Shown piece by piece: positions 27,223 to 36,262 of a stretch of 64,000 nucleotides of DNA (its first letter is position 1; the number at the start of each line of letters is the position of its first letter). Made by a program: the position numbers and the translations under genes. This stretch comes from DASWJZ01 sp963720705 (GTDB lineage Bacteria; Pseudomonadota; Alphaproteobacteria; Rhizobiales; Afifellaceae). Location: NCBI GenBank assembly GCA_963720705.1, contig CAVRGJ010000015.1, forward strand, positions 47,070-111,069. The letters are read 5' to 3'. Below the pieces are notes generated by a model that was not told the DNA's origin, did no database searches, and saw nothing but the letters and a program-made list of their open reading frames with translations.

Positions 27223-28305
27223 TTAACCCCGGAGCACTTCCGGCTTGAATGCGAGGCCGTGTCCCGGCCTTTCCGGCGCCAGCACGCGGCCGGCGATCAC
27301 CGGTACGCTTTCGATCCACAGATCGTCCAGCCACCCCATCTGCTCAAGCCACGCGCCGTTCGGGATCGAAGCAAGGACCTGCACGCAAAGCTCCGGGTAA
27401 AGATGCGGCGCGAGCTCCATTCCCCAGGTGTCGGCGATGGCGGCGATCTTGCGGAGTTCCGTCAGCCCGCCGCGCGCCGGGTCGGGCTGCAGGATCGGCA
27501 ACCTCGGGTTCGCCAGAAACGGCTTCAGATCGTAGCGCGTAAAGTGGCTTTCGCCGCCAACGATGCGGAGGTCGAGCGCATCGGCGATACGAAAATAGCC
27601 CTCCACGTCCTCCGCCGGCACCGGCTCCTCCATCCAGTAGACGTCGAGGTCCTCGAACTTCCGGCCCATGCGGATCGCAACGTCCGCGCTCCAGCCGCGA
27701 TTGACGTCGACCATGATCTCGACCTTCGGACCAAGCGCATCGCGCATACTCCGCACGTTCTGCAGATCCTCGTGCCGGTCGAAGATATGCGCGACCTGCA
27801 TCTTGATCGCGGAGAACCCCTCCTTCACGAAGCGCCTGGCTTTCTCGACCATCCCGTCGCCACCAAGCCCGCGAAGGCAGCCGCTCGCATAGGCTGGAAT
27901 TTCGGAGCGGAAGTGCCCCCAGAGCCGGTGCAGCGGCATCCCGGCCTTTTTGCCGATCGCGTCCCAGAGCGCGATATCGACGGCGGAGATCGCCATCAGC
28001 ACGATTCCCATCCGCCCGGCGCCGTAGGTAGCGCGATAAAGATCTCGCCAGATCGCCTCAACCTCCGTCGCGTCGCGCCCCATGACGAGCGGTGCTATCG
28101 CTTCCTCAAGGCATGTCGCGAGCGTGCGCAGCATCGGCTGCAGCATGTGGACGTAGCCCATGCCGACGGTGCCGCCTTGCGTCTCGATCTCGACCACAAC
28201 GATCTCGCGCGGGCGCGCGACCTTTGTCTTGCCGAAGATCGGCGGGTCGACCCAAGGCACGCGGACCTGGAGGACCCGCACGTCCCGGATCGTCATGTCG
28301 ATCAT
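27223..28305 (-). CDS. Enolase-superfamily acid-sugar dehydratase (mandelate racemase/muconate lactonising family)
   Basis: The 360-residue protein has the capping domain and barrel of the mandelate racemase subgroup. Predicted Mg2+ ligands are Asp200 (IMVDVNRGW), Glu226 (WMEEPVP) and Glu252 (GGESHF). General-base candidates are Lys168 in AIKMQ and His301 (APHLYPE) paired with Asp275. The second position of the usual KxK motif is Gln170. Enzymes of this subgroup mostly dehydrate aldonic or aldaric acids, and the neighbouring kdgD and aldehyde dehydrogenase support that. The ATG at 28305 (MIDMTIRDVR) fits the family start; a TTG at 28362 coupled to the preceding stop is an alternative. Confidence 0.8.
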   Translation of the reverse strand: MIDMTIRDVRVLQVRVPWVDPPIFGKTKVARPREIVVVEIETQGGTVGMGYVHMLQPMLRTLATCLEEAIAPLVMGRDATEVEAIWRDLYRATYGAGRMGIVLMAISAVDIALWDAIGKKAGMPLHRLWGHFRSEIPAYASGCLRGLGGDGMVEKARRFVKEGFSAIKMQVAHIFDRHEDLQNVRSMRDALGPKVEIMVDVNRGWSADVAIRMGRKFEDLDVYWMEEPVPAEDVEGYFRIADALDLRIVGGESHFTRYDLKPFLANPRLPILQPDPARGGLTELRKIAAIADTWGMELAPHLYPELCVQVLASIPNGAWLEQMGWLDDLWIESVPVIAGRVLAPERPGHGLAFKPEVLRG

Positions 28306-28358
28306 GGGTTGGTCGCCAACGCGGGAGGCGAGGCTTCGTCTCCCAGCGCCGGCCTCCG

Positions 28359-29871
28359 TCAACCCGGCCCGCCCGCCGGCTCGGGCAGCACCATGTAGAC
28401 GCTCTTGAATTCGCTGTACTCGTCGAATCCGTTTTGACCGATCTCGCGGCCGGTGCCGCTTTGCTTGTATCCGCCGATCGGCATTTCCGGCCCGCCTTCG
28501 GCAAAGCCGTTGATCCAGGTTCGCCCGGCGCGAATGCCGCGGATCGTGCGCAATGCGCGGCTCAGGTCACGGGTCCATACACCGGCGGAGAGCCCGTAGA
28601 TGGTGTCGTTCGCCATGCGCACGGCTTCCTCCGCCGTGTCGAAAGCAAGCACAGTCAACACCGGCCCGAAGATCTCGTCGCGCACGATCGACATGGACGG
28701 CTGCGCGCCGGCGAAGATGGTCGGCTCGTAGAAGAGGCCGCCTGTGCCGAGGCGGTTTCCGCCGGTGACGATCTCGGCGCCGGCTTTGACACCGGCCGCG
28801 ACATAGGTCTCGACCTTTTCAAGGTGCAGCGGCGAGATCAGCGCCCCGACATTCGTGCGCTCGTCGAAGGTATCGCCGACGGTAATCTTCTCGGCGCGAT
28901 CCCTGAGGATTGCGAGCATTCGGTCGGCCACCTGCCGCTCGACGATGAGGCGGCTGCCGGCGATGCAGGTCTGTCCGCAATTGTCGAAAATACTGCCGGC
29001 GATCTTGGCGGCGGCGGCGTCGAGATCGGCGTCGGCGAAGACCACCTGCGGGCCTTTGCCGCCGAGCTCCAACCCGACGCGCTTGATGGTGGCGCCCGCC
29101 TTCGCGGCGATCATGCGCCCGACCCGGAGCGATCCGGTGAACGCGATCATGTCGACGCCGTCGTGTTCGGCAAGCGTCTCACCGACCGGATCGCCGAGTC
29201 CGGTGACGACGTTGAAGACGCCGTCGGGCATGCCGGCTTCGCGCGCAAGCTCCGCCAGCCGGATCGTCGCCCCCGACGTGAATTCGCTCGGCTTGACCAC
29301 GACGGTGCAACCGGTCGCCAGCGCCCATGGCAGGCGCTCGCAGGCGATGATCAGCGGATAGTTCCAGGGCGTGATCACGCCGACGACGCCGATCGGCTCG
29401 CGCAGCACGATGCCGAGCGCATTCGGCCCGTACTGGTCGTGCGTCGAGCCCTCTAGGCAGCGCGATGCACCCGCCGCGAAAGACCAGCAATCGGCGGCAT
29501 AGCCGACCTCGCCGCGCGTGCCGGCGATGGTCTTCCCGACCTCAAGCGATTCGATGGTCGCGAACTCCTCGCGGTGTTGGAGCAGCAAGTCGCCCACCTT
29601 GGCGATGATGCCGGCGCGTTCCGCGCCGGGCATGCGCGGCCATGGACCCTGGTCGAACGCCGTGCCGCGCCGCGGCGATCGCGGCTTCCACGTCAACGGA
29701 GCCGGCCTTCGGCCACTCGCCGACGATGACGCCCGGCCAGACCGGGCTCTCGCGCTTGAACGTCTCGCCCGAGCGGGCGTCGACGCTCTTGCCGCCGATC
29801 AGCATCTTATATCGGCGCGGCTCCAGCAGCCGTGCATCCTCGCGGCGTGGCTCGATGAAGGCGGCGCCCAT
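28359..29871 (-). CDS. NAD(P)-dependent aldehyde dehydrogenase, interrupted by a +1 frameshift
   Basis: Dropping one base near 29664 joins two frames into a 503-residue aldehyde dehydrogenase. In the joined numbering the catalytic residues fall at Glu268 (GLELGGKGP) and Cys302 (DNCGQTC), the classical positions. It also has TPWNYPL, VVVKPSE, FTGSLRVG, EIFGPVL and the C-terminal GGYKQSGTGRE. The break is in the N-terminal AAIAAAR-TAFDQGPWP stretch. In this setting the best guess is a 2-oxoglutarate semialdehyde dehydrogenase finishing the kdgD route, though betaine-aldehyde-like substrates are possible. The start ATG at 29871 follows AGGAG. Operator copy C lies 33 bases upstream, so this is the first gene of the unit. 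Confidence 0.83.
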
Positions 29872-29903
29872 GATCTCCTCCCGCTCTTGTAAGCATCTCT
29901 CTG

Positions 29904-29916
29904 GTCATCATATGAC
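29904..29916. promoter_or_regulatory. Operator copy C (GTCAT-CAT-ATGAC)
   Basis: A perfect copy of the island operator, 33 bases before the aldehyde dehydrogenase start on the minus strand. It is close enough to overlap the promoter or transcription start, consistent with repression. Confidence 0.7.
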
Positions 29917-29971
29917 AGGATGAAAAGACATTCCAGCCCGCACTTACTTCAAATTCGCTTGGCCTTTTGCA

Positions 29972-29984
29972 TTCATCATATGAC
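29972..29984. promoter_or_regulatory. Operator copy D (TTCAT-CAT-ATGAC)
   Basis: One mismatch from the island operator. It lies in the divergent region between the aldehyde dehydrogenase and the sugar-binding protein gene, 152 bases before the latter's start. A further CATATG lies at 29993-29998. Together with copy C it could control both directions. Confidence 0.6.
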
Positions 29985-30135
29985 CATGCTACCATATGTC
30001 TTGACGCGGCGGTGCGAGAGCGAATTCCGAGCGCTCGAAGCGACCAACTGAGCCCGTCACGAAAAACAGCCGGAGAGAGGCGCGGGGGCGATCCGCCCCA
30101 GCTCTCTAGCGCCGGTGCAAAGGGAGGATATCGGG

Positions 30136-31215
30136 ATGACGGACAGAACGTGGAATCTGACAAGGCGCCGGCTTCTGACCGGTAGCGCAGGGCTCGCTGC
30201 TTCGACTTTGATCGGCGGCGCGCTGGCGCGGCGCGCGAGCGCGGCGGACATGCCGCACTTCGTGACTTCGATCCGGTCGCTGACCAACCCCTACCACGCG
30301 GTCTGGAAGGACGGCGCCGACGCCTTCTCGAAGGCGATGGGCGCAGAGTCGACCGTCCTCGTCACCGAGGGCAACAGCGAGAAGGGGCTCTCGGACATTC
30401 GCGCGATCATTGCGCGCACCGGCGGCAAGATGATCCTGAACGTCGATCCGAACGACACGCCGGACGCCCGGCCGATCGTCGAGGAATGCAACAAAGCCGG
30501 CGTCTACGTGGTCACCCACTGGAACAAGCCCGCCGATCTGCACCCTTGGGATTTCAATCCCTATTACGTCGACCACATTGAGTTCGACAATCTATGGTCG
30601 GGTGTTGCGACCGCCGAGCTCCTGTTCAAGGCGATGGGCGGCAAAGGAGGGTTCATCGCGCTCGGCGGCGTCGCGTCGCAGACCGCCGCGATCCTGCGCA
30701 CCAACGGGCTCAAGGATACGGTCGCGAAAAACCCCGACATACAGATGCTGGACTTCCAGGAGGCCCACTGGAACTCAAACGAGGCCTATGACCTGACCTC
30801 TTCGATGCTGACCCGCTTCGGCGACGGCATCAAAGGCATCTGGGCGATGAACGACAACATGGCGATCGGTGCCCTCGAGGCGCTCCGCAACGAGGGCCTT
30901 GCCGGCAAGATTCCGATCACCGGGATCGACGGCGCCAAAGCGGCGGTCGAAGGCGTAAAGGCGGGCGAGCTCACCTGCACGATCTCGTGGGATCCTTTCT
31001 GGTCCGGCGCGATGGGACTCTCGATCGCCTTCCACGCCCAGCAAGGCAAGTTCGATCCGGCGACGGAACCGAAATCACATCGCGAATCCTTCGGCACCGG
31101 CATCCTCGTGACGGCCGACAATGTCGAGGCGTTCTACAAGGACAACATCGAGTCGCAGCCGAAGCTCGACTATGATGACCTCTGGGGCCGGGTAACCGGG
31201 CAAATCCCAAGCTGA
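30136..31215 (+). CDS. Periplasmic sugar-binding protein of an RbsB-like ABC importer, Tat-exported
   Basis: The 359-residue protein begins with a twin-arginine signal (TRRRLLTG near residue 9-16, then a hydrophobic stretch to ARRASA). The mature part is a type I periplasmic binding fold with the Peripla_BP_4 layout (FVTSIRSLTNPYHAVWKDGA, WAMNDNMAIGALEAL, TGIDGAKAA). It delivers substrate to the permeases at 31341 and 33934. The ATG at 30136 follows GGGAGG at 30122-30127. Tat export is uncommon for this family. The substrate is unknown, but the shared operators with catabolic genes suggest the island's sugar acid or its parent sugar. Confidence 0.85.
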   Translation: MTDRTWNLTRRRLLTGSAGLAASTLIGGALARRASAADMPHFVTSIRSLTNPYHAVWKDGADAFSKAMGAESTVLVTEGNSEKGLSDIRAIIARTGGKMILNVDPNDTPDARPIVEECNKAGVYVVTHWNKPADLHPWDFNPYYVDHIEFDNLWSGVATAELLFKAMGGKGGFIALGGVASQTAAILRTNGLKDTVAKNPDIQMLDFQEAHWNSNEAYDLTSSMLTRFGDGIKGIWAMNDNMAIGALEALRNEGLAGKIPITGIDGAKAAVEGVKAGELTCTISWDPFWSGAMGLSIAFHAQQGKFDPATEPKSHRESFGTGILVTADNVEAFYKDNIESQPKLDYDDLWGRVTGQIPS

Positions 31216-31223
31216 CCGGCGTT

Positions 31224-31282
31224 CCGCCGCAAGGCGGTACGGATCGGCCGCGACCGGCGTCGCAGACTTTCCGCCGCCGGTC
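31224..31282 (+). terminator. Two hairpins between binding-protein and permease genes
   Basis: CCGCC-GCAA-GGCGG (31224-31237, a GNRA tetraloop) is followed by GACCGGCG-N15-CGCCGGTC (31252-31282). There is no T-run. Such intercistronic hairpins typically stabilise the upstream binding-protein mRNA or cut read-through to the membrane genes. Confidence 0.5.
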
Positions 31283-31340
31283 GCTGCCGCTGTCGGCCAC
31301 TACAAGAAGAGCCTTCGAAGGGGAGGAGGCGTCAGAGATC

Positions 31341-32390
31341 GTGGAGTCGCGCGCAGCATCCGTCGAATCGGGCGAAGAGCGGGCCGGCGCGGTTTCCGCG
31401 CAGGCCGCGGCCAACGCGACGTTCAAAGAGCGCTATCGCGACGTCGGTCGGAAGCTCGCGCCCTGGGCCCCGGTTCTCGTGCTGATCGGGCTCTCCGCGG
31501 CGATCGGCCTCGCCAACCCTGTTTTCTTCCAGACGAACAACTTCATTCGCCTGGCAAACGCGTCGGCGGTGCCGCTTGTCGTCGCATGCGGCCTGACCTT
31601 CGTCATCATTCTCGGCGCGATCGATCTTTCGGTGGAGGGAACTTTGGCGATCAGCGCCTCGGTGGTGGCGCTGCTCGTAGCTAACGACACCAACTCCAAC
31701 GCCTATGGGCCGATTGCGGCGGTGCTGGCGATCCTCGTCGGCGCCGCGATGGGGCTCGTCAACGGGCTCGTGCACGTCAAGCTGCGCATCCCCTCGTTCA
31801 TGACGACGCTCGGCATGTGGTTCGTCGGAGCGGGCGTTGCGACCGTTCTCCTCGGCGGCGGCCAGGTGCGCGTGCTCGATCATGGCATCCGCAGCATCGC
31901 CTTGACGCGGCTTTTGAACATCCCGCTGCCGGTCTGGATCGCGGTCGCGGTGATGCTTCTGGCGCTTGGCATCGAGCACTACACGCGCTTCGGCCGCTAT
32001 GTGCGCGCAATCGGCGGTGCGGAGGATCTGGCGGCGCTCTCCGGGATCAATATCGCTCGGGTGAAGATCGCGGCGTTCACGCTCGCCGGGCTTACCTTCG
32101 GCATCGGCGGCGTGTTGACGGCAGCGCAGCTTGGCGTCGCCACGGCGGAAGTCGGCAACGGCCGGCTGTTTTCAGCGGTGACAGCGGTCGTCGTAGGCGG
32201 GACCGCGCTGACGGGCGGGCAGGGCGGCATCTTGAACACACTGATCGGTGTCGCGATCGTCGCGGTCCTCAACAACGGTATGGTGCTCCTCGGCGTGCCG
32301 CCGACGGTGCAGCAGGGCGTCCTCGGCCTGCTCATCATCGTCGCGGTGGCGCTCTCGCTCGACCGCGCGCGCCTGCGCATCGTCAAGTAG
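31341..32390 (+). CDS. ABC sugar permease (RbsC family)
   Basis: The 349-residue membrane protein has the RbsC/AraH pattern of 8-10 helices after a ~45-residue cytoplasmic N-terminus. Family signatures include GAIDLSVEGTLAISA near 95 and the loop ALSGINIARVKIAAFTLAG near 230-245. It forms the membrane channel of the importer with the second permease at 33934, its ATPase being next downstream after 6 bases. The start is GTG at 31341. Two different permeases instead of an RbsC homodimer imply a heterodimeric channel. Confidence 0.85.
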   Translation: MESRAASVESGEERAGAVSAQAAANATFKERYRDVGRKLAPWAPVLVLIGLSAAIGLANPVFFQTNNFIRLANASAVPLVVACGLTFVIILGAIDLSVEGTLAISASVVALLVANDTNSNAYGPIAAVLAILVGAAMGLVNGLVHVKLRIPSFMTTLGMWFVGAGVATVLLGGGQVRVLDHGIRSIALTRLLNIPLPVWIAVAVMLLALGIEHYTRFGRYVRAIGGAEDLAALSGINIARVKIAAFTLAGLTFGIGGVLTAAQLGVATAEVGNGRLFSAVTAVVVGGTALTGGQGGILNTLIGVAIVAVLNNGMVLLGVPPTVQQGVLGLLIIVAVALSLDRARLRIVK

Positions 32391-32396
32391 GCGCCC

Positions 32397-33896
32397 ATGC
32401 TTTCGACCCGCGACCTCAGCAAGGATTTCGTCGGCGTTCAGGCGCTGAAGGGCGTCAGCATCAACATCGGCCTGAACGAGGTCGTCGGGCTGGTGGGCGA
32501 GAACGGCGCCGGCAAGTCGACGCTGATGCGCCTCTTGGCCGGCGTCTATCGCCCGACCTCGGGTGAGATCATCCTCGACGACCACCCCGTCGACTTTCGC
32601 AGCCCGCGCGAGGCCAACGATCACGGTATCGGCATGGTTTTTCAGGAGCAGTCGCTGCTCCTCAATCTGACCGTCGCGGAGAACATCTTTCTCGGCCGCG
32701 AGGCCGCCTTCTGCCGGGCGGGGCTGATCGACTGGCGCAAGCTCAACGCCGCGGCGCGCGCGCAGCTTGAGAAGGTCGAGGTCGACATCGACCCCCGCAG
32801 CCGCGCCGCCGAGCTGAGCTTTGCGGCGCGTCAGATGGTCGAGCTCGCCAAGGCGCTCGCGCTCGAGGAGATGATCGACCGCCACTGCATCATCCTGCTC
32901 GACGAGCCGACATCGGTGCTCGAGCGCAAGGAGATCGATCTTCTGTTCGACCGCGTGCGCGCGCTGAAGCGGCGCGCGAGCATCGTCTTCGTCTCGCATC
33001 GTCTCGACGAGGTCCTGGCGTTGAGCGACCGCGTCTACGTCATGAAGGACGGCGAGGTCGTCGCCGATCTCGAAGCGGCCGGGAGCTCGGTGTCGGAGCT
33101 CCACCAGCTCATGGTCGGGCGCAAGCTCAACGCCGAGTACTACCGCGAGTCGCGCCAGGAAGCCTGCGAAAGCGATGTCGTTCTCGAGGCGGCGGGTCTC
33201 ACGGCGCCCGGCTATCGCAACGTCGATTTTCAACTTCGTCGCGGCGAGGTTCTCGGTATCGCCGGCGTCATCGGATCGGGGCGCGAGGAGCTTGCGCGCA
33301 CGCTTTTCGGCATGCATCCGCACGCGTCCGGCACGCTCCGTCTCGACGGAAGAACGATCCAGTTCAAATCGCCGACCGACGCGGTCGAATCCGGAATCGG
33401 CTACATCCCGCGCGAGCGCCGGGTCGAGGGGCTGGTGCTGTTCCTGTCGGTGGTCGCCAACATGACGCTTGCGCGCTTGCCGCTGGTGCCGGGCTTCGGC
33501 GTCATCCAGCACACGACGGAAAGGGAGATCGGGCGGCGCTGGATCGACCGGCTGAGGATACGCACGCCCTCGGCCGAGACGCTTTGCGTCAATCTCAGCG
33601 GCGGCAATCAGCAGAAGGTGGTGCTCACGAAGTGGATGAACGCGGGCTCGCGCATTCTGATCCTCGATCATCCGACGCGCGGGCTCGATGTCGGCGCGAA
33701 GGAGGACGTCTACGAGCTCATTCGCGATTTGTCGGCGGCAGGCGTCGCGATCGTGCTCACCTCCGACACGCTGGAGGAGACGATCGGTCTCAGCCACCGC
33801 ATCCTGGTTATGCGCGACGGCGAGATCACCGCGCGCTTCGACGCGCCGCCGTCGGGAAAGCCGACGCAGGTCAGTCTCATCCCGCATATGGTGTGA
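32397..33896 (+). CDS. ABC sugar importer ATPase with tandem nucleotide-binding domains (RbsA family)
   Basis: The 499-residue protein contains two ABC modules. The first has Walker A GENGAGKSTLMR near 35-46, a degenerate signature (LSFAARQMVELAKA), and Walker B CIILLDEPTS. The second has the family's degenerate P-loop (GVIGSGREELART, no Walker lysine), the signature LSGGNQQKV and Walker B ILILDHPTRGLDVG. This asymmetry is normal for RbsA-type ATPases. It powers the importer with the flanking permeases. It sits 6 bases after the first permease and 37 bases before the second. Confidence 0.88.
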   Translation: MLSTRDLSKDFVGVQALKGVSINIGLNEVVGLVGENGAGKSTLMRLLAGVYRPTSGEIILDDHPVDFRSPREANDHGIGMVFQEQSLLLNLTVAENIFLGREAAFCRAGLIDWRKLNAAARAQLEKVEVDIDPRSRAAELSFAARQMVELAKALALEEMIDRHCIILLDEPTSVLERKEIDLLFDRVRALKRRASIVFVSHRLDEVLALSDRVYVMKDGEVVADLEAAGSSVSELHQLMVGRKLNAEYYRESRQEACESDVVLEAAGLTAPGYRNVDFQLRRGEVLGIAGVIGSGREELARTLFGMHPHASGTLRLDGRTIQFKSPTDAVESGIGYIPRERRVEGLVLFLSVVANMTLARLPLVPGFGVIQHTTEREIGRRWIDRLRIRTPSAETLCVNLSGGNQQKVVLTKWMNAGSRILILDHPTRGLDVGAKEDVYELIRDLSAAGVAIVLTSDTLEETIGLSHRILVMRDGEITARFDAPPSGKPTQVSLIPHMV

Positions 33897-33933
33897 ATCG
33901 AACCGCGGACTGACGTGAGAGAGGGAGAAGAGA

Positions 33934-34914
33934 GTGTCGTCGATTGCCGAAAGCCTCGTTGGAAAAAGCTGGATGACGCAGGTCAGGCAACTCTATCGCG
34001 CTGCGCCGGCGCTGATCCTGGTGCTTTTGGTGGTCGTCATCGGTGTGCTCAACCCGGTGGTGATCTCGCTCGATACGCTGACCATCGTGCTTGCCGACAC
34101 CGCAGTGCTTTTCGTGCTCGCAACCGGCGTCACGTTCGTGATCATGCTTGGCGGCATCGATCTTTCCATCCAGGCGGTCGGATCGCTGGCGAGCGTTATC
34201 GTGGCGGAGATCATCTCCGGGCTGGGCTTCTGGAGCTTGCCGATCGCGGTTCTTGTGGGCACCGGCTGCGGACTCTTGAGCGGCATCGTGCACGTCTATC
34301 TCCGCATCCCCTCCTTCATTGCGACGCTCGCGACGAGCGGTGTCTATGTCGCCGCGGCGCTGGTCATCTCCGACAGCCGCGCGGTCACGCTCAACGAAAG
34401 CGACCGCGCCGTGGTCGAATGGATCCATGGCACGACGCTCGGCGTTCCTTCGGTGATCTTCCTTGGCGCGGCGGTCGCGATCGTCAGCATGCTAATCCAG
34501 CGCTACACGGTGTTCGGGCGCTACAGCAAAGCGATCGGCGCCGGCGAGCAGGCGGCCTGGGCCTCCGGCGTGAGGGTCAACCGGCACAAGGTCATCGCCT
34601 TCGCACTTTCGGGGACCTTTGCCGCGCTTGCCGGCGTGATCCTGACGGCGCGCATGTCGAGCGGTTCGCCCGAGCTTGCCAATCAGTTGCTGCTGCCGGC
34701 GATCGCCGCGGTCATCGTCGGCGGCACGGCGATCACCGGCGGGGTCGGCAGCGTCGGACGCACGCTCGTCGGCGCGCTGATCGTCTCGCTGGTGCGGATC
34801 GGAATGACCTTCGTCGGCGTCGATATCTTCGCCCAACAGATCGTCTTCGGCGTCGTGCTGATCCTCGCCGTTGCCGTCACCATCGACCGCAGCAAGATCG
34901 CCATCGTGAAGTGA
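33934..34914 (+). CDS. ABC sugar permease, second subunit (RbsC family)
   Basis: This 326-residue permease shows the same fold and signatures as the protein at 31341 (MLGGIDLSIQAVGSLAS near 70, GVRVNRHKVIAFALSG near 210) but is clearly diverged from it. The start is GTG at 33934 preceded by GAGGGAGAAGAG. It is the last gene of the transporter unit and is followed by a hairpin region at 34916-34973. The pair of permeases with one tandem ATPase and one binding protein makes a complete importer. Confidence 0.85.
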   Translation: MSSIAESLVGKSWMTQVRQLYRAAPALILVLLVVVIGVLNPVVISLDTLTIVLADTAVLFVLATGVTFVIMLGGIDLSIQAVGSLASVIVAEIISGLGFWSLPIAVLVGTGCGLLSGIVHVYLRIPSFIATLATSGVYVAAALVISDSRAVTLNESDRAVVEWIHGTTLGVPSVIFLGAAVAIVSMLIQRYTVFGRYSKAIGAGEQAAWASGVRVNRHKVIAFALSGTFAALAGVILTARMSSGSPELANQLLLPAIAAVIVGGTAITGGVGSVGRTLVGALIVSLVRIGMTFVGVDIFAQQIVFGVVLILAVAVTIDRSKIAIVK

Positions 34915-34915
34915 G

Positions 34916-34973
34916 TTGCCGAGGCGGCAAGAAAAATCTCCCCGGGGCGAGAGGTTGCAGCGCCACCGGGGAG
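34916..34973. terminator. Hairpin region between convergent transcription units
   Basis: TTGCCG-AGG-CGGCAA (34916-34930) is followed by GAAAAAT, then CTCCCCGG-N20-CCGGGGAG (34938-34973). The region separates the importer operon from the convergent peroxiredoxin gene. No long T-tract is seen, so efficiency is uncertain. Confidence 0.5.
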
Positions 34974-35004
34974 GCTCCTCGGGAGGAAGAGTCTTAGGCG
35001 TGGA

Positions 35005-35592
35005 TTATCCGGTCTTGCGAGCAAGCGCCGCCATCGCCGCCTTGTGATCGACGACCTCGCCGCGCGCCGGATAGTCTTCGGCGATCACCACGTCGAGGCC
35101 CTTGATCACCTCGCCCATGTTCGGGCGCGTGAACGGCATCGTCTGCACGGAGGCGAAATAGAGGGTGCCGTCCGGCCGCACCAGGAACATGCCCGGCTCG
35201 GAGAAGAGCGGCGGCTCGACCACGCCCGTCGGCGTCGGCTTCGGTCCGCGCTGTGAAGAGATGAAGAGCCCCCATTCGCGCGCGTTGTCCAAGCTCAGCG
35301 AATATCCGATCTTGAGCTTGTCGAGTCCCCATTTTTCGACAGCCATCCGCGCTCTGTCTTCCCCGTCGGACGAGATCGCGATCGGCTCCACGCCGCGCTC
35401 CCGAAACGCGTCGAGGCGCCGCTGCACGTCGGGCAGGTAGGAGCCACAAATCGGGCAGTGAAAGCCGCGATAGAACACGATCAGACTGAATCTCTGCGGC
35501 TTTTGGTCCGCAAGCCGCCAGGGCGCGCCACCGACCATGACGTCGAGGCGAGGGACCGGCTGCCGCGGGATGAGGGGCTGAAAGTTTGTCAT
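35005..35592 (-). CDS. Peroxiredoxin-like protein (AhpC/TSA family)
   Basis: The 195-residue protein has the thioredoxin fold with the redox site FHCPICGSY (Cys46, Cys49) after LIVFYRG, followed by ISSDGEDRARMAVEKW and a C-terminal helix. The CxxC arrangement puts it among AhpC/TSA relatives that reduce peroxides or act as thiol oxidoreductases, with no signal peptide, so cytoplasmic. It lies 67 bases downstream of the glyoxalase-type gene on the same strand and may be co-transcribed from the operator-bearing promoter at 36136. A role in handling reactive by-products of the catabolic route is plausible. Confidence 0.78.
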   Translation of the reverse strand: MTNFQPLIPRQPVPRLDVMVGGAPWRLADQKPQRFSLIVFYRGFHCPICGSYLPDVQRRLDAFRERGVEPIAISSDGEDRARMAVEKWGLDKLKIGYSLSLDNAREWGLFISSQRGPKPTPTGVVEPPLFSEPGMFLVRPDGTLYFASVQTMPFTRPNMGEVIKGLDVVIAEDYPARGEVVDHKAAMAALARKTG

Positions 35593-35659
35593 CGCTCCGG
35601 ACCTTCTCCGCTGCTTCTTGAATTGAGCGCGCCGCGGCTGGCGCGGGTCAAGGCCGAGC

Positions 35660-36082
35660 CTACCAGGCTCCGATGTTTCCCATCGTGGCCCACGGTTCTT
35701 TCTTCGGCAACGCCGGGCCCTTCTGGATCAACTCGATCGAAATCTGATCCGGCGTTCGGATGAACGCCATGTTGCCGTCGCGCGGCGGGCGATTGATCGT
35801 AATGCCCTCCTTCATCAGGCGCGCGCAAGTGTCGTAGATGTCGTCGACCTCAAAGGCGAGGTGGCCGAAATTGCGGCCGCCGGTGTAGACCTCCGGGTCC
35901 CAGTTGAACGTGAGCTCGATCGGTGTGCTCTCGTCGCCCTCCGCGGCCACGAACACGATCGTGTAACGCGCCTTTTCGTTGGTGACGCGGCGTGTCTCAC
36001 GCAGACCGAGCTTTGCGAAGAACGCGATCGATTGGTCGAGATCGGTGACGCGGATCATCGTATGCAGGTATTTGGCGCCCAA
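35660..36082 (-). CDS. VOC-family protein, lactoylglutathione lyase (GloA)-like
   Basis: The 140-residue protein has two beta-alpha-beta-beta-beta modules and the GloA metal ligands: His7 in YLHTMIRV, Glu in PIELTFNW, His in FGHLAFEVDD and Glu in ISIELIQKG. It also has YTIVFVAAEGD typical of class I glyoxalase. GloA converts the hemithioacetal of methylglyoxal and glutathione to lactoylglutathione. It is preceded by operator copy E 54 bases upstream, so it belongs to the island regulon. It may instead act on a pathway intermediate. Confidence 0.78.
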   Translation of the reverse strand: MGAKYLHTMIRVTDLDQSIAFFAKLGLRETRRVTNEKARYTIVFVAAEGDESTPIELTFNWDPEVYTGGRNFGHLAFEVDDIYDTCARLMKEGITINRPPRDGNMAFIRTPDQISIELIQKGPALPKKEPWATMGNIGAW

Positions 36083-36135
36083 GTTTTCCCTCCTGCCGCT
36101 TCGGAGCTGTACGCCGAACGGATTGTGTGCCGAAG

Positions 36136-36148
36136 AACATCATATGAC
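36136..36148. promoter_or_regulatory. Operator copy E (AACAT-CAT-ATGAC)
   Basis: Two mismatches in one arm from the island operator; the CATATGACATGA core is shared with copies A and F. It lies 54 bases upstream of the VOC-family gene on the minus strand. Confidence 0.55.
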
Positions 36149-36262
36149 ATGATGAGTGTCAAGTTTCAGACCCGCAAATCCGCGTGAGCCGAATGGCACG
36201 GGAGGCGGCGGAGGAGGCCGGTGCGGGCCTCGACGAATCCGACTGCGCGCCGGCGCTTCGTT

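Noticed and set aside
32172..33887. Minus-strand open frame opposite the RbsA-type ATPase
   Set aside because: Shadow of a complete tandem ABC ATPase; no domain in the antisense reading.
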